A stretch of DNA of 64,000 nucleotides. It comes from Rhizobium mayense (GTDB lineage Bacteria > Pseudomonadota > Alphaproteobacteria > Rhizobiales > Rhizobiaceae). The DNA lies in NCBI RefSeq assembly GCF_030272705.1, contig NZ_JARFYM010000002.1, positions 532,735-596,734 on the forward strand, in the 5' to 3' direction. Shown in pieces: positions 54,185 to 62,711 of this stretch; position 1 is the stretch's first letter, and each line of letters begins with the position of its first letter. Below the pieces are notes generated by a model. That model had not been told where the DNA came from and ran no database searches. It worked only from the letters and a program-made list of their open reading frames with translations. The translations under genes were made by a program, and so were the position numbers.

Positions 54185-54625
54185 TCACCGAGCCGCATTG
54201 GCAACCCAAACCATCAAACCGTGATCCAGGCGGTTGAATTGTGTCTCGTCCCGCATCCGCTGCCAATTGTCGGGACCCTGATTCCAGAAACGAACCCGCG
54301 CGCATTTCAATTCTCTGGCCATCAAGTTGATGCCTGCAAACAAACCTTCCGCGACACCACGCTCATCGGCGGCACTTGTGGCACAAAGAAAGATGACGTC
54401 GAGCAGTGCTCCCAGGATGGGATGCTTGAAGTGCCGAAAGATACTGAGGCCCTGTATATATCCCCGCGGGTTGACGGCCACGAGGATTTGTTCGCGCCGG
54501 AGGGCATCCGAAGCCATCCGGTGCCAGCTCGCCAGATCCAGAGCCGGGACAGCCGCCTGGATGAGCGGGTAGGCCCGCTCGATCTGATCGGATCGGAGCA
54601 AAGCGACGTCATAGGTTCCAGCCAT
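54185..54625 (-). CDS. Putative acyltransferase-like protein (146 aa)
   Basis: The protein shows a possible GNAT-like fold: SDQIERAYPLIQAAVPALDL, ILVAVNPRGYIQGLSIFRHF, then VIFLCATSAADERGVAEGLFAGINLMARELKCARVRFWNQ. The acetyl-CoA motif is not clear, so the assignment is weak. A very good ribosome site (GGGAGGAG) precedes ATG 54625. It lies between the fxkR stop (convergent) and a Usp gene 69 nt upstream on the same strand, and may be cotranscribed with that FixK-box gene. Confidence 0.6.
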   Translation of the reverse strand: MAGTYDVALLRSDQIERAYPLIQAAVPALDLASWHRMASDALRREQILVAVNPRGYIQGLSIFRHFKHPILGALLDVIFLCATSAADERGVAEGLFAGINLMARELKCARVRFWNQGPDNWQRMRDETQFNRLDHGLMVWVANAAR

Positions 54626-54694
54626 CTTCTCCTCCCATGCATCTACTGGTGTCACGCCAGAACTGGAGGACGCGATGGCGCCCTCCAGTTCGTT

Positions 54695-55528
54695 TCACCG
54701 CGTCATCAACAACGGGACGGGCGTAGTTTCCAGCATCGAGCGCGTGGTCCCTCCGAAAATCCACTCCCGCATGCGCGAATGCCCATAGGCGCCCATGATG
54801 ATCACGTCGGCCGCAACGTCCCTGGCATGCTGTCGCAGGACCTCAGCGACGGTGCGACCGCCGCTTGCCAGGATGTCGACCGAGACCCGGGCTTCATGCC
54901 GTGCAAGGAATGCAGCGATATCTGCGCCCGGCTCCTCCCCATTGCTTCGGGCCGATGCGTGGGGATCGACGATGACGACGTGCACATTGTCCGCTCCCGT
55001 CAATTGGTCCATTGCAGCACGGACCGCGTGACTTGCCTCGTTGCGGGAGTTCCAGGCCAGGAGCACCGTGCGTGGTCGAAGCGAGGCGGCGTATGCTTTC
55101 GGCACGACGAGGATCGGCGCCGGTGATTGAAACAGGGCGCCATCCAGAATGCGCCACCGCATGTCATCCTCCGCCAGCAGACCGCCGCCGATCAGCGTCA
55201 GGTCCGCATATCGGGCACGTTCGCCGATCTCGTTGTCGACCCATCCGTATTCCGTGAAAAGATCGTCGACATCAAAGGAAATATCGCTCGATTGCAGCAA
55301 AGTTTTTGCTGCTGTGACCTGCTGGCCGAGCTTCTCCAACTGGCGTTCGCGTTCTTCGGCCCATGCGGATGAAGAGACTTCGCCGTATCCGCCGATGGGA
55401 GGTATCGCGAGCGCTGTTAGCAGCACCGAAAGATGCGCTCCCGCCACGCGGCACAACTCGATCGCCGCGCGCAGATCCTCGTCGTTTTGATTGACGCCGA
55501 TAATGCTCAGAATGGTCTTGGCTTGCAT
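54695..55528 (-). CDS. Universal stress protein, tandem Usp domains
   Basis: A 277-aa two-domain Usp, closely similar in length and motifs to the protein at 42391-43224: both begin with a KT(I/V)L motif at residues 4-7, have YADL(T/V)LIG, DGALFQSP(A/T)P, NGEEPGADIA and end TRSMLE-x4-PL. The second domain has MGAYGHSRMREWIFGGTTRSMLE. It is preceded by a FixK box centred 71 nt upstream. Confidence 0.92.
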   Translation of the reverse strand: MQAKTILSIIGVNQNDEDLRAAIELCRVAGAHLSVLLTALAIPPIGGYGEVSSSAWAEERERQLEKLGQQVTAAKTLLQSSDISFDVDDLFTEYGWVDNEIGERARYADLTLIGGGLLAEDDMRWRILDGALFQSPAPILVVPKAYAASLRPRTVLLAWNSRNEASHAVRAAMDQLTGADNVHVVIVDPHASARSNGEEPGADIAAFLARHEARVSVDILASGGRTVAEVLRQHARDVAADVIIMGAYGHSRMREWIFGGTTRSMLETTPVPLLMTR

Positions 55529-55592
55529 GATGACACCTCACGTTTGGAATTGTCCGTTCGGTGCAAATTTAGGCCCATATCCGTATACCGCC

Positions 55593-55606
55593 TTGATCCT
55601 GGTCAA
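55593..55606. promoter_or_regulatory. FixK/FNR box (anaerobox)
   Basis: TTGAT-CCTG-GTCAA, centred 71 nt before the Usp gene (minus strand) in the 310-nt divergent region 55529-55838. The region holds two boxes and no gene. Confidence 0.84.
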
Positions 55607-55707
55607 AGCCTGCGCGGCGACCGGATATATTGCCAGCGCAGGAAACATGACGGTGGTCGGGCCGACGCAGCACTGGCAGGCTTGGTAGCATCGTGAGCAT
55701 GGCTTGC

Positions 55708-55721
55708 TTGATGTGGGTCAA
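55708..55721. promoter_or_regulatory. FixK/FNR box (anaerobox)
   Basis: TTGAT-GTGG-GTCAA, centred 124 nt before the CBS-BON start at 55839. Its position excludes the longer in-frame start of that gene at 55704. Confidence 0.82.
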
Positions 55722-55838
55722 TGCAAGGTTTGGCGGTCAATCATAGAACCGATGGCAATTCTCCATGCTCAGCCCCGTTCGGCGATCGGTTGCCCGGCAG
55801 GATGCGCAAGAGCCGTTTTCAACCTGAGGGATAAAACC

Positions 55839-56498
55839 ATGCAAGCAAAAGACATTATGACGACGACGATCGTATCGATCGACCCGGCCTGCAGCATCCG
55901 CCACGCATTGCACCTCATGCTGGATACGGGAGTGAGTTGCCTGCCAGTTGTCGAGGACGTCGATCGGCTCTGCGGGATATTGACCGAAGACGATCTCTTC
56001 ACTCGCAAGGAAGTCGACGCCAATCTCCCCGACAAGGCTGAACCGGTGAAGGATCTCAACCAGTATATCCACAGCCGTAGCTGGTGCGTCGGCGATGCGA
56101 TGACATGCGACGTCGTAACAGCCGCGCCAGACGCTCCAATTTCGTCGATCATCGGCCTCATGCAGCAGCATCACGTCAGGCAAATTCCCATCGTCAGAGA
56201 AAATCGGTTGGTTGGCATTGTCAACCGGCGCGATGTCTTTCGGACGATAGTCAACAGCGCCCAAGATGTTATCGCCGCCGGCGACGATGCGGTTCGACTG
56301 GCGATCAAGACCCGGTTGCGATCCGATCTCGGTTTGGACTGTGACAAAATCGATATCACGGTCGAAAATTCCCAGGTAGCAATCGCAGGTGGGGTTCGGT
56401 CCGAACTGGAACGGAAGGCAATCAAAGTCCTCGTGGAAGACATCCGTGGAATTGGTGGGTTTATCGATCGGATGCATGTCACCGGCGGCCATGCATGA
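55839..56498 (+). CDS. CBS-domain pair with C-terminal BON domain, second copy
   Basis: A 219-aa paralogue of the 33701 gene. CBS1 is MTTTIVSIDPACSIRHALHLMLDTGVSCLPVVE, CBS2 is VVTAAPDAPISSIIGLMQQHHVRQIPIVRENRLVGIVNRRDVF, and the BON domain KIDITVENSQVAIAGGVRSELERKAI. GAGGGA lies 7 nt before ATG 55839. Possible energy-charge sensor in the FixK regulon; partner unknown. Confidence 0.88.
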   Translation: MQAKDIMTTTIVSIDPACSIRHALHLMLDTGVSCLPVVEDVDRLCGILTEDDLFTRKEVDANLPDKAEPVKDLNQYIHSRSWCVGDAMTCDVVTAAPDAPISSIIGLMQQHHVRQIPIVRENRLVGIVNRRDVFRTIVNSAQDVIAAGDDAVRLAIKTRLRSDLGLDCDKIDITVENSQVAIAGGVRSELERKAIKVLVEDIRGIGGFIDRMHVTGGHA

Positions 56499-56759
56499 GC
56501 GCTCGCCAACGGGGTGACGGCAGCCGGATAGCGTTTGTCGCGTAGGAAAGAGGTCGAAACCCCTCATTGCCTGACCAAAATCAAAAACATGGGCCAGGAA
56601 ACTGCGTAGGACTGGCCCCTTCTGTTTGTAGATATCTCCTGCTCCGTTGAATCCGAATCACAGGCACTCTCGAAGGCTAGCTGGCAGTGGCGCGAGCATT
56701 CGCCACGCTCAGGGTGACGGGCGTATCGGCTCACGGAAAAGCCATCCGCATCGATGACG

Positions 56760-56960
56760 TCACGGCGCTTCGCCGGACTTGACGGAGACTGCGCTGGCGG
56801 CGGTTTGATCCGATCGCGGCGTGTCATCGTCGGTCAAAACACGCCAGGAGGCTCCCTCAAGATCATCGAACTGCCCGCTCTTCAGGGACCATAGAAACGC
56901 CCCCAAACCAAGTGTTCCCATGAACAGAGCGATCGGGATCAGATACAACAGCATATTCAT
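56760..56960 (-). CDS. fixS: cbb3 oxidase maturation protein FixS/CcoS
   Basis: A 66-aa single-span protein: MNMLLYLIPIALFMGTLGLGAFLWSLKSGQFDDLEGASWRVL region, the CcoS pattern with the acidic DDLEG after the helix. It overlaps the fixI stop by ATGA and closes the fixGHIS operon. It is required for heme/copper insertion into the cbb3 oxidase. The 261 nt after it (56499-56759) contain no gene; I see only an off-consensus box-like sequence there. Confidence 0.93.
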   Translation of the reverse strand: MNMLLYLIPIALFMGTLGLGAFLWSLKSGQFDDLEGASWRVLTDDDTPRSDQTAASAVSVKSGEAP

Positions 56961-59242
56961 CGGGCAGCAATTCCCACCGTTGTCGCGTAATCTGGGCCAC
57001 GCAGCTTTCGGTCTGCTTTCTCTGGCGAGCGATTGAGCCTCAATGCGTTGGTCACCACGATCAAAGAAGACGTGGACATCGCAATGGCGGCAATCAGCGG
57101 CGTCGCGTAGCCGGCGATAGCGATGGGAACTGCAATCACGTTATATCCGATTGCCAGCGCGAAATTCTGGCGGATGAGCGTGGCCGCGCGGCGCGCGACG
57201 GCGATCGCTTCCGGAATCGCGTCCAAGCTCTCGTGCAGGAAAACCAGATCGGCCGCCTGTCGACCAACGTCGGAAGCAGTTGCAGGCGCCATGGAAACAT
57301 GCGCTGCCGCCAGCGCCGGTGCATCATTGATGCCGTCCCCGACCATCATGACGCGGTGACCTTGGCTGCTCAGGCCGGCACAGGCCTCGACCTTCTGCCT
57401 GGGAGCCAACTGCGCGTACCACGTGTCGACATGGAGTGCGCGAGCCGTCGCCTCCACAACCGCCCTTCGATCGCCGGAGAATACGCAACTTCCAATGCCG
57501 GCGGCTTCGAGTTGACGGATTGCCTCGAGAGCCCCTGGGCGCAAGCTGTCTTCGAAGTAGAATCGAGCCAGTTCGACATTGTCTCTAGAGAGCACGACCT
57601 CAGACAGCGACCGGTTGCCTTCATGGGTCCCTGACAAAGCCGGGCAAGCGAACTGCACATTGCCAAGCCGATAGACGCCCTCCGCGGTTTCCGCCTCCAA
57701 TCCAGCACCTGGCACTTCGGTGACGCTGGCGATGTGCGCCCCATCGCCATTCATCGCATCGGATAGGGCTTGGGACAGAGGATGACGTGAATGTGCGGCC
57801 ATGGCGCCCGCTATGTCCAGCACCTCCCGACTGGCGTTCGAAGTCTGCACGAGGCGCGGCCGACCGAGGGTAAGCGTGCCGGTCTTGTCGAAGGCGACGA
57901 TATCGACCTCCGCGAGCCGTTCCAGGGCGGAACCATCCTTCACCATGATGCCGCGACGGAACAGGCGCCCTGCCGCCACGACCTGCACTACCGGGACTGC
58001 CAGGCCGAGCGCGCAGGGGCACGTGATGACGAGCACGGCAACAGCCACGAGCATCGCCTGCTTCCAGTCCCCGCCAATAATTCCCCATGCAAGAAATGAC
58101 ACGAATGCCAATAGATGGACCGCCGGAGAATATAGGCTCGCCGCACGGTCGGCGATCCGGCGGTATCTCGCCCTGCCGCCTTCGGCTGCTTCCATCAAGG
58201 CGATAATTTCCGAGAGCAGCGAATTCTGCGCCGTGTGCGTCGCGCGTATCGTCAGAGACGAGAGAAGATTTACCGCGCCGGAACGGACATTTGCCCCGAT
58301 TTCGACAGCCACCGGCAGGCTTTCGCCCGTGACGATCGAAAGATCGATCTCGCTGGCTCCTATCTCGACGACACCGTCCACGGGAATGCGATCCCCCGCC
58401 GCCACCAGGATACGGTCTCCGACAGCGATCTCTTCAAGCGCGGCATACCGCTGCGTTCCGTCCGGCATGATCAGAAAAGCGCCGCGCGGCGCGAGCCTGG
58501 CGAGGCCGTTGACGGCCGCGCGAGCCTTCTCCCGCATCACATGATCCAAGGTCCGCCCAATCAGCAGGAAGAAGAGCAAGGACACCGATGCGTCGAACCA
58601 TGCATGCTCTCCGTGATGGATCGTCTCCCAAAGAGACATCGCATAGGAGAGGCTGATCGCCAATGAGATCGGCACATCCATGTTGGTTCGGCCTCGCTTC
58701 AACGCGCTCCAGGCGGAGGCAAAGAAGAAGCGCCCAGCATAGACCAGCGCCGGCGCCGCGATCATAGCGGAAATCCAATGGAAGAGATCGCGGGTCGCCG
58801 CATCGGCCCCCGACCAGATCGACACCGAAAGGAGCATGATATTGGCCGCAGCAAAGCCCGACACCCCCACGGCGAGAAGCAACTGATTGCGAAGCTTGTC
58901 GTCCGGAAGGGTGGGAGCCGTGAAAAGATGCGCCCGGTACCCTGCAGCTTTTATTGCCGATACAATTCCCGTCGGGTCGGTCTCTATTCCGTCGGTCTTT
59001 TCCGCATAGGTGCAACTGACGCGCCGCGCGGTAAGATTGACGCGCGCGGTTCTGATATAGGGCAGCTTGAGCAGTGCCTGTTCAATGGTCGAAATGCATG
59101 CTCCACAATGAACATCCGGAACACTCAGGTCGAGTTGCCGGAGCCCATCGCCCACTGGATGACTGGCCAGAGCTATCTCTGCAGCACCAACCTCGTTGCT
59201 CATCGTCATGACGCTTTCCGCGTCCATCGTGCAGCAGGTCAT
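56957..59242 (-). CDS. fixI: Copper-transporting P1B-ATPase FixI/CcoI
   Basis: A 761-aa Cu+ ATPase. An N-terminal HMA domain carries Cys46 and Cys49 (VHCGACIS). TGES is at 305-308, the Cu-type CPC motif at 408-410 (ITCPCALGLAVP), DKTGT at 452-456 and GDGINDAPAL near the end of the P-domain. A Cys-rich MTCCTM N-terminus adds possible copper ligands. It supplies copper to the CcoN/FixN subunit. It starts in an ATGA overlap with fixH. Confidence 0.95.
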   Translation of the reverse strand: MTCCTMDAESVMTMSNEVGAAEIALASHPVGDGLRQLDLSVPDVHCGACISTIEQALLKLPYIRTARVNLTARRVSCTYAEKTDGIETDPTGIVSAIKAAGYRAHLFTAPTLPDDKLRNQLLLAVGVSGFAAANIMLLSVSIWSGADAATRDLFHWISAMIAAPALVYAGRFFFASAWSALKRGRTNMDVPISLAISLSYAMSLWETIHHGEHAWFDASVSLLFFLLIGRTLDHVMREKARAAVNGLARLAPRGAFLIMPDGTQRYAALEEIAVGDRILVAAGDRIPVDGVVEIGASEIDLSIVTGESLPVAVEIGANVRSGAVNLLSSLTIRATHTAQNSLLSEIIALMEAAEGGRARYRRIADRAASLYSPAVHLLAFVSFLAWGIIGGDWKQAMLVAVAVLVITCPCALGLAVPVVQVVAAGRLFRRGIMVKDGSALERLAEVDIVAFDKTGTLTLGRPRLVQTSNASREVLDIAGAMAAHSRHPLSQALSDAMNGDGAHIASVTEVPGAGLEAETAEGVYRLGNVQFACPALSGTHEGNRSLSEVVLSRDNVELARFYFEDSLRPGALEAIRQLEAAGIGSCVFSGDRRAVVEATARALHVDTWYAQLAPRQKVEACAGLSSQGHRVMMVGDGINDAPALAAAHVSMAPATASDVGRQAADLVFLHESLDAIPEAIAVARRAATLIRQNFALAIGYNVIAVPIAIAGYATPLIAAIAMSTSSLIVVTNALRLNRSPEKADRKLRGPDYATTVGIAAR

Positions 59243-59736
59243 TCGCCGAACTCCGCAGTGTCGATGCGCACCGCTTCATGCATCACGACGGTCTCGTTTC
59301 GCCGCGATATGATCTCGATGATCCAATCGCCGGATTGGACATGATGTGTCGCTTCGAACTCGCCCTCTTTGGTCTTCGACAGGGCGAGCTGAAAATCTTC
59401 CCCGTCGCCAACGGGCCTCTTGAACAGCAAAGTGACTTGATCGACCGATGCTGGCGAGCCGTCGCGATTGGTGATCGCATAGCGAACGGTGTCACCAACA
59501 AGCGAAAGTTTGCCGGCGATTCCGCTCGCCGCCATCGCGCGCATGGCGGCCGCCTTCGCGTTGAATTCCTGGCTCGCAACATAGGTATTCTCCACGACAA
59601 GCCCGCTCCAGCTCGTCGAGGCGAAGACCGCCATGGTCACGTTGACGCTGATGACGATGCTGAAAAAGGTGACCATCACCAGGAGCATGTGACGGCCGGT
59701 AAACCCCCGGTTCAATTCAGTTCGCTCGTTGCTCAT
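59239..59736 (-). CDS. fixH: cbb3 oxidase assembly protein FixH/CcoH
   Basis: A 165-aa protein with one N-terminal helix (GRHMLLVMVTFFSIVISVNVTMAVFA) and a periplasmic FixH domain (SWSGLVVENTYVASQEFN, the family signature, then NRDGSPASVDQVTLLFKRPVGD). It overlaps fixG upstream and fixI downstream by ATGA each. It acts with FixG and FixI in cbb3 maturation. Confidence 0.94.
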   Translation of the reverse strand: MSNERTELNRGFTGRHMLLVMVTFFSIVISVNVTMAVFASTSWSGLVVENTYVASQEFNAKAAAMRAMAASGIAGKLSLVGDTVRYAITNRDGSPASVDQVTLLFKRPVGDGEDFQLALSKTKEGEFEATHHVQSGDWIIEIISRRNETVVMHEAVRIDTAEFGE

Positions 59737-61310
59737 TTCGAGGTCTCCGGTGTGTTGAACGCAGCCTTATAGGTCGCGTGATCGACGTGTTTGTCGTCCT
59801 CGACGACAAAGAGGAACTCGCTCGGCGAAGCGGCACCGCGACCGTTGGTTACGAACACCTTCAGAGTGGTTGCCGCGTCCGGTTCGGCGGTGATGACGAA
59901 AGTTCGGCCTTCGCTGTTCGATAGGGCGGGAATTTTCATCGTGGCCCCTTCCAGTCCTTCAAGGCGGACTTCGATCGCCCTAGGCATGGGAACCATGTTG
60001 AGCACCCGCAATGTATATCCGTTGCGGATCGACCCATCGGATTCGAGCACATATTGGGGATTGCGGTCATGAAGGACGTTCAGCTCGAGACGCTCTCGCA
60101 TTGCCAGATGAACGAGCATCGCCAATCCGATGGCAGCCCAAATGACGGCGTAGAAGACAACGCGCGGCCTGAAGATCACCCGCCAGTTGAAATGGCGTAT
60201 GCCTGCCACGAAAGTGCCATCAGTGTTTCGGACGAGGTTCGGCTGAATACCTGCGGTTCCGCCCGCTGTCGCAAGCTTCATATTGTCGGCATATTCGCTA
60301 AGCGTGGCATAGGCGATGAGACCCCTGGGCTTGTCGAGTTTGCCCATCACGCTATCGCAGGCATCGATGCAGAGCGCGCAGGTGATGCATTCCATCTGCT
60401 GGCCGTCGCGAATGTCGATCCCCATGGGACAGACGGCGACGCAGGCGTTGCAATCCACGCAGTCGCCCACCGGCTGGCCGGCCGCTTGCGCTTTCTTCGC
60501 GTGGCGGGAACGGGGTTCCCCACGCCACTCGTTATAGGTGACGACGAGGGAATTCTCATCGAGCATCGCGCCTTGAATGCGCGGCCAAGGGCACATGTAG
60601 GTGCAGACCTGCTCCCTCATGAGGCCGCCGAGTACGTAAGTCGTCGCGGTAAGGGTGGCGACGGTCGCGTAAGCCACCATTGGCGCTTGGCCGCGGAGTA
60701 AGTCCAGCGCAAGCGTCGGTGCGTCAGCGAAGTAGAATATCCACGCGCCGCCCGTCATCGCCCCGATGGCAATCCATATCGCATGCTTGACGATCCGCTT
60801 GCCGATCTTGCTTCGCGTCCAGGGGCCCGCGTCGAGTTTCATTCGCGCATTGCGGTCGCCTTCGATGGCGCGTTCGACGACGAGGAACAGATCCACCCAA
60901 ACGGTCTGCGGACAGGCATAACCGCACCAGGCACGTCCGACGGCCGATGTGACCAGGAACAGGCCGAAACCCGCCATAACCAGAAGGCCCGCGACGTAGT
61001 AAAATTCCTGCGGCCATATTTCGATGAAAAAGAAAAAGAAGCGCCGGGTGTCAAGATCGATCAGGATCGCCTGGTCTGGGGCGTATGGTCCGCGATCCCA
61101 GCGGATCCAGGGAGCCAGATAATAGATGGCAAGCGTTATGAGCATGACGATCCATTTGAACCGTCTGAAGCGGCCTTCGGCTCGCTTCGGGAAAACCTTC
61201 TTGCGCGCGGCATAAAGCGGCTGTCGCTTGCCTCTTGTGTTGACCGGCTGGGCATCGAGCCGTTCGACATCGTTTCCTGAGTGGGGATCGGGTGCTGTAT
61301 AGAGGTTCAT
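59733..61310 (-). CDS. fixG: cbb3 oxidase accessory protein FixG/CcoG
   Basis: A 525-aa membrane protein with five or so helices, the NapH-like CGYACPQTVWVDLF and CTYMCPWPRIQGAM motifs, and two [4Fe-4S] clusters in CVDCNACVAVCPMGIDIRDGQ / CITCALCIDACD. ATG 61310 is chosen: a FixK box centred 62 nt upstream predicts transcription from about 61331, after the earlier in-frame ATGs (61337, 61460). It probably reduces Cu2+ for oxidase assembly. Confidence 0.94.
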   Translation of the reverse strand: MNLYTAPDPHSGNDVERLDAQPVNTRGKRQPLYAARKKVFPKRAEGRFRRFKWIVMLITLAIYYLAPWIRWDRGPYAPDQAILIDLDTRRFFFFFIEIWPQEFYYVAGLLVMAGFGLFLVTSAVGRAWCGYACPQTVWVDLFLVVERAIEGDRNARMKLDAGPWTRSKIGKRIVKHAIWIAIGAMTGGAWIFYFADAPTLALDLLRGQAPMVAYATVATLTATTYVLGGLMREQVCTYMCPWPRIQGAMLDENSLVVTYNEWRGEPRSRHAKKAQAAGQPVGDCVDCNACVAVCPMGIDIRDGQQMECITCALCIDACDSVMGKLDKPRGLIAYATLSEYADNMKLATAGGTAGIQPNLVRNTDGTFVAGIRHFNWRVIFRPRVVFYAVIWAAIGLAMLVHLAMRERLELNVLHDRNPQYVLESDGSIRNGYTLRVLNMVPMPRAIEVRLEGLEGATMKIPALSNSEGRTFVITAEPDAATTLKVFVTNGRGAASPSEFLFVVEDDKHVDHATYKAAFNTPETSK

Positions 61311-61365
61311 TGCTTGCAATCCGGCTTCATGAACCATCGTTTGGCATCCCGTCGCGGGGTCGTCG

Positions 61366-61379
61366 TTGACGTGGATCAA
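61366..61379. promoter_or_regulatory. FixK/FNR box of fixGHIS
   Basis: TTGAC-GTGG-ATCAA, centred 62 nt before the fixG start and just downstream of the fixNOQP terminator, giving fixGHIS an independent promoter. A weaker copy (TTGAG-CGAC-GTCAA) lies at 61513-61526. Confidence 0.88.
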
Positions 61380-61404
61380 GAATTGATTTCGTTTTCGACC
61401 AGAC

Positions 61405-61435
61405 GAAAAAAGCCACGCCTCCCTCAAGGCGTGGC
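61405..61435 (-). terminator. Rho-independent terminator of fixNOQP
   Basis: A perfect 9-bp stem (GCCACGCCT / AGGCGTGGC, 61412-61435) with a 6-nt loop is followed on the minus strand by six T residues. It lies between the 61-aa gene after fixP and the fixG box. Confidence 0.88.
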
Positions 61436-61487
61436 TCGGAGGGTCTGCGTGGTCTCCCACACAGGGGACGTCCTCCTGCCTGTCTTT

Positions 61488-61673
61488 CTAGTGATTTGAA
61501 GCGTTATGATCTTTGAGCGACGTCAAACTAATCATCGAAAGACCCAGCTTTTCCGGATTGTCCTGCTCGTCCGGGGAGCGCAGGGGCTTTGCCCGAACGG
61601 ATGTCCTCTTTCGGACGACTGCGCGCGGCGTGCCGTAAAGACCAAGGAGCGGGTTGTTGTTATGGGTAGCCAT
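61488..61673 (-). CDS. Small basic protein (61 aa) downstream of fixP
   Basis: The protein begins MATHNNNPLLGLYGTPRAVV and has a basic middle (RKRTSVRAKPLRSPDEQD) without a membrane helix. GAGGG lies 5 nt before the ATG, and the gene starts 9 nt after the fixP stop, before the operon terminator. It is therefore read with fixNOQP. I recognise no family; it may be a short accessory or a non-conserved frame. Confidence 0.55.
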   Translation of the reverse strand: MATHNNNPLLGLYGTPRAVVRKRTSVRAKPLRSPDEQDNPEKLGLSMISLTSLKDHNASNH

Positions 61674-61682
61674 GGAATGCCC

Positions 61683-62546
61683 TCACTTTCCGCCGCCGAG
61701 CGAGTGAACGAACACCGTGAGCTCCTTCACGGTTGTCTGCCCGAGGCGGGCCGACCACGCAGGCATGACACCATGCTTGGGTGCCGTGACCTGGTGGACA
61801 ATTGCGTCTTCGCCGCGGCCTTTGAGCCAGATTGCATCCGCAAGGTTCGGTGCACCCATGTCCATGTTGCCCTTTGCGTCCTGCCCGTGGCACGCAGCGC
61901 AATTGTCGGTGAAAATCTGACGTCCTGCCTCGGCGAGGGCCGGATCGGACGGCTGGTTGGTGAGACCCCAGACATAGGCCGCGACTGACCGAATCTGCGC
62001 GGGCTGCAATATGTCGCCAAATGCCGGCATCTCCGATACATGCGTATCCGCATCGTCATCGAAGCGGATACCGTGGGAGATCGTCTTCTGGATCGAAGCC
62101 AGATCGCCGCCCCAGAGCCAGTCGTCATCGTTTAGGTTAGGAAAGCCTGGCCCTCCCGTCGCGCCCGAACCGTGGCAAGGGGCGCAATTGACCTTGAAGG
62201 CAGACGAACCGCCCGCGATGGCGAATTCACGCAGCGACGGATCCGCGTCGATTTCGGCTACGGTCTTTGCGGCGATCTGCTGCTCGAACTGCGTTTGAGC
62301 CTGCTTCGCGACTTGAACTTCCTGCTGCAGCTCCGCACGGCTGGAGAAGCCGAGCAAGCCCTTGGTCGTATCCTTGATCAGCGGGATTGACGGGTAAGCG
62401 ACTGCATATCCCACTGCCCAGAGGATGGTGGCGTAAAACGTCCAGACCCACCAACGCGGCATGGGATTGTTGAGTTCGCGGATTCCATCCCACTCGTGAC
62501 CGGTCGTCTCGACGCCGCTGATTTCGTCTATGTGTTTCTCCGACAT
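61683..62546 (-). CDS. fixP: cbb3 oxidase diheme cytochrome c subunit FixP/CcoP
   Basis: A 287-aa membrane-anchored protein: one helix at about 32-56 (WWVWTFYATILWAVGYAVAYP), then two cytochrome c domains with CAPCH (121-125) and CAACH (216-220), and Met ligands such as SEMPAFGD. ATG 62546 has AAGGA 8 nt upstream and starts 1 nt after the fixQ stop; ATG 62555 is the alternative. Confidence 0.95.
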   Translation of the reverse strand: MSEKHIDEISGVETTGHEWDGIRELNNPMPRWWVWTFYATILWAVGYAVAYPSIPLIKDTTKGLLGFSSRAELQQEVQVAKQAQTQFEQQIAAKTVAEIDADPSLREFAIAGGSSAFKVNCAPCHGSGATGGPGFPNLNDDDWLWGGDLASIQKTISHGIRFDDDADTHVSEMPAFGDILQPAQIRSVAAYVWGLTNQPSDPALAEAGRQIFTDNCAACHGQDAKGNMDMGAPNLADAIWLKGRGEDAIVHQVTAPKHGVMPAWSARLGQTTVKELTVFVHSLGGGK

Positions 62547-62547
62547 C

Positions 62548-62700
62548 TCAGTCATCCTTCAGCGGTATGTTCGCGGCATCGTCGGCAATCTGTTTGCTGC
62601 CGGGCCGAAGAGTGAAGAAGATCGCGCCGACGAAGAACAGGGCCATCGCCAGAAGACCCCAACTATCGGCGAAGTGACGCATTGCGTTGTAAACTTCCAT
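62548..62700 (-). CDS. fixQ: cbb3 oxidase small subunit FixQ/CcoQ
   Basis: A 50-aa protein, MEVYNAMRHFADSWGLLAMA followed by LFFVGAIFFTLRPGSK and a polar tail. This is the CcoQ layout: one helix, then R-P-G-S/A. GAGGATCACCACT precedes the ATG, 11 nt after the fixO stop. It stabilises the oxidase complex. Confidence 0.93.
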   Translation of the reverse strand: MEVYNAMRHFADSWGLLAMALFFVGAIFFTLRPGSKQIADDAANIPLKDD

Positions 62701-62711
62701 AGTGGTGATCC

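Noticed and set aside
56571..56584. CTGAC-CAAA-ATCAA, a FixK-box-like sequence
   Set aside because: One base off consensus, between the convergent ends of the CBS-BON and fixS genes, with no start codon to serve.
61513..61526. TTGAG-CGAC-GTCAA, a second box-like site near fixG
   Set aside because: One mismatch, inside the 61-aa gene and upstream of the fixNOQP terminator; the perfect box at 61366 explains fixG expression better.
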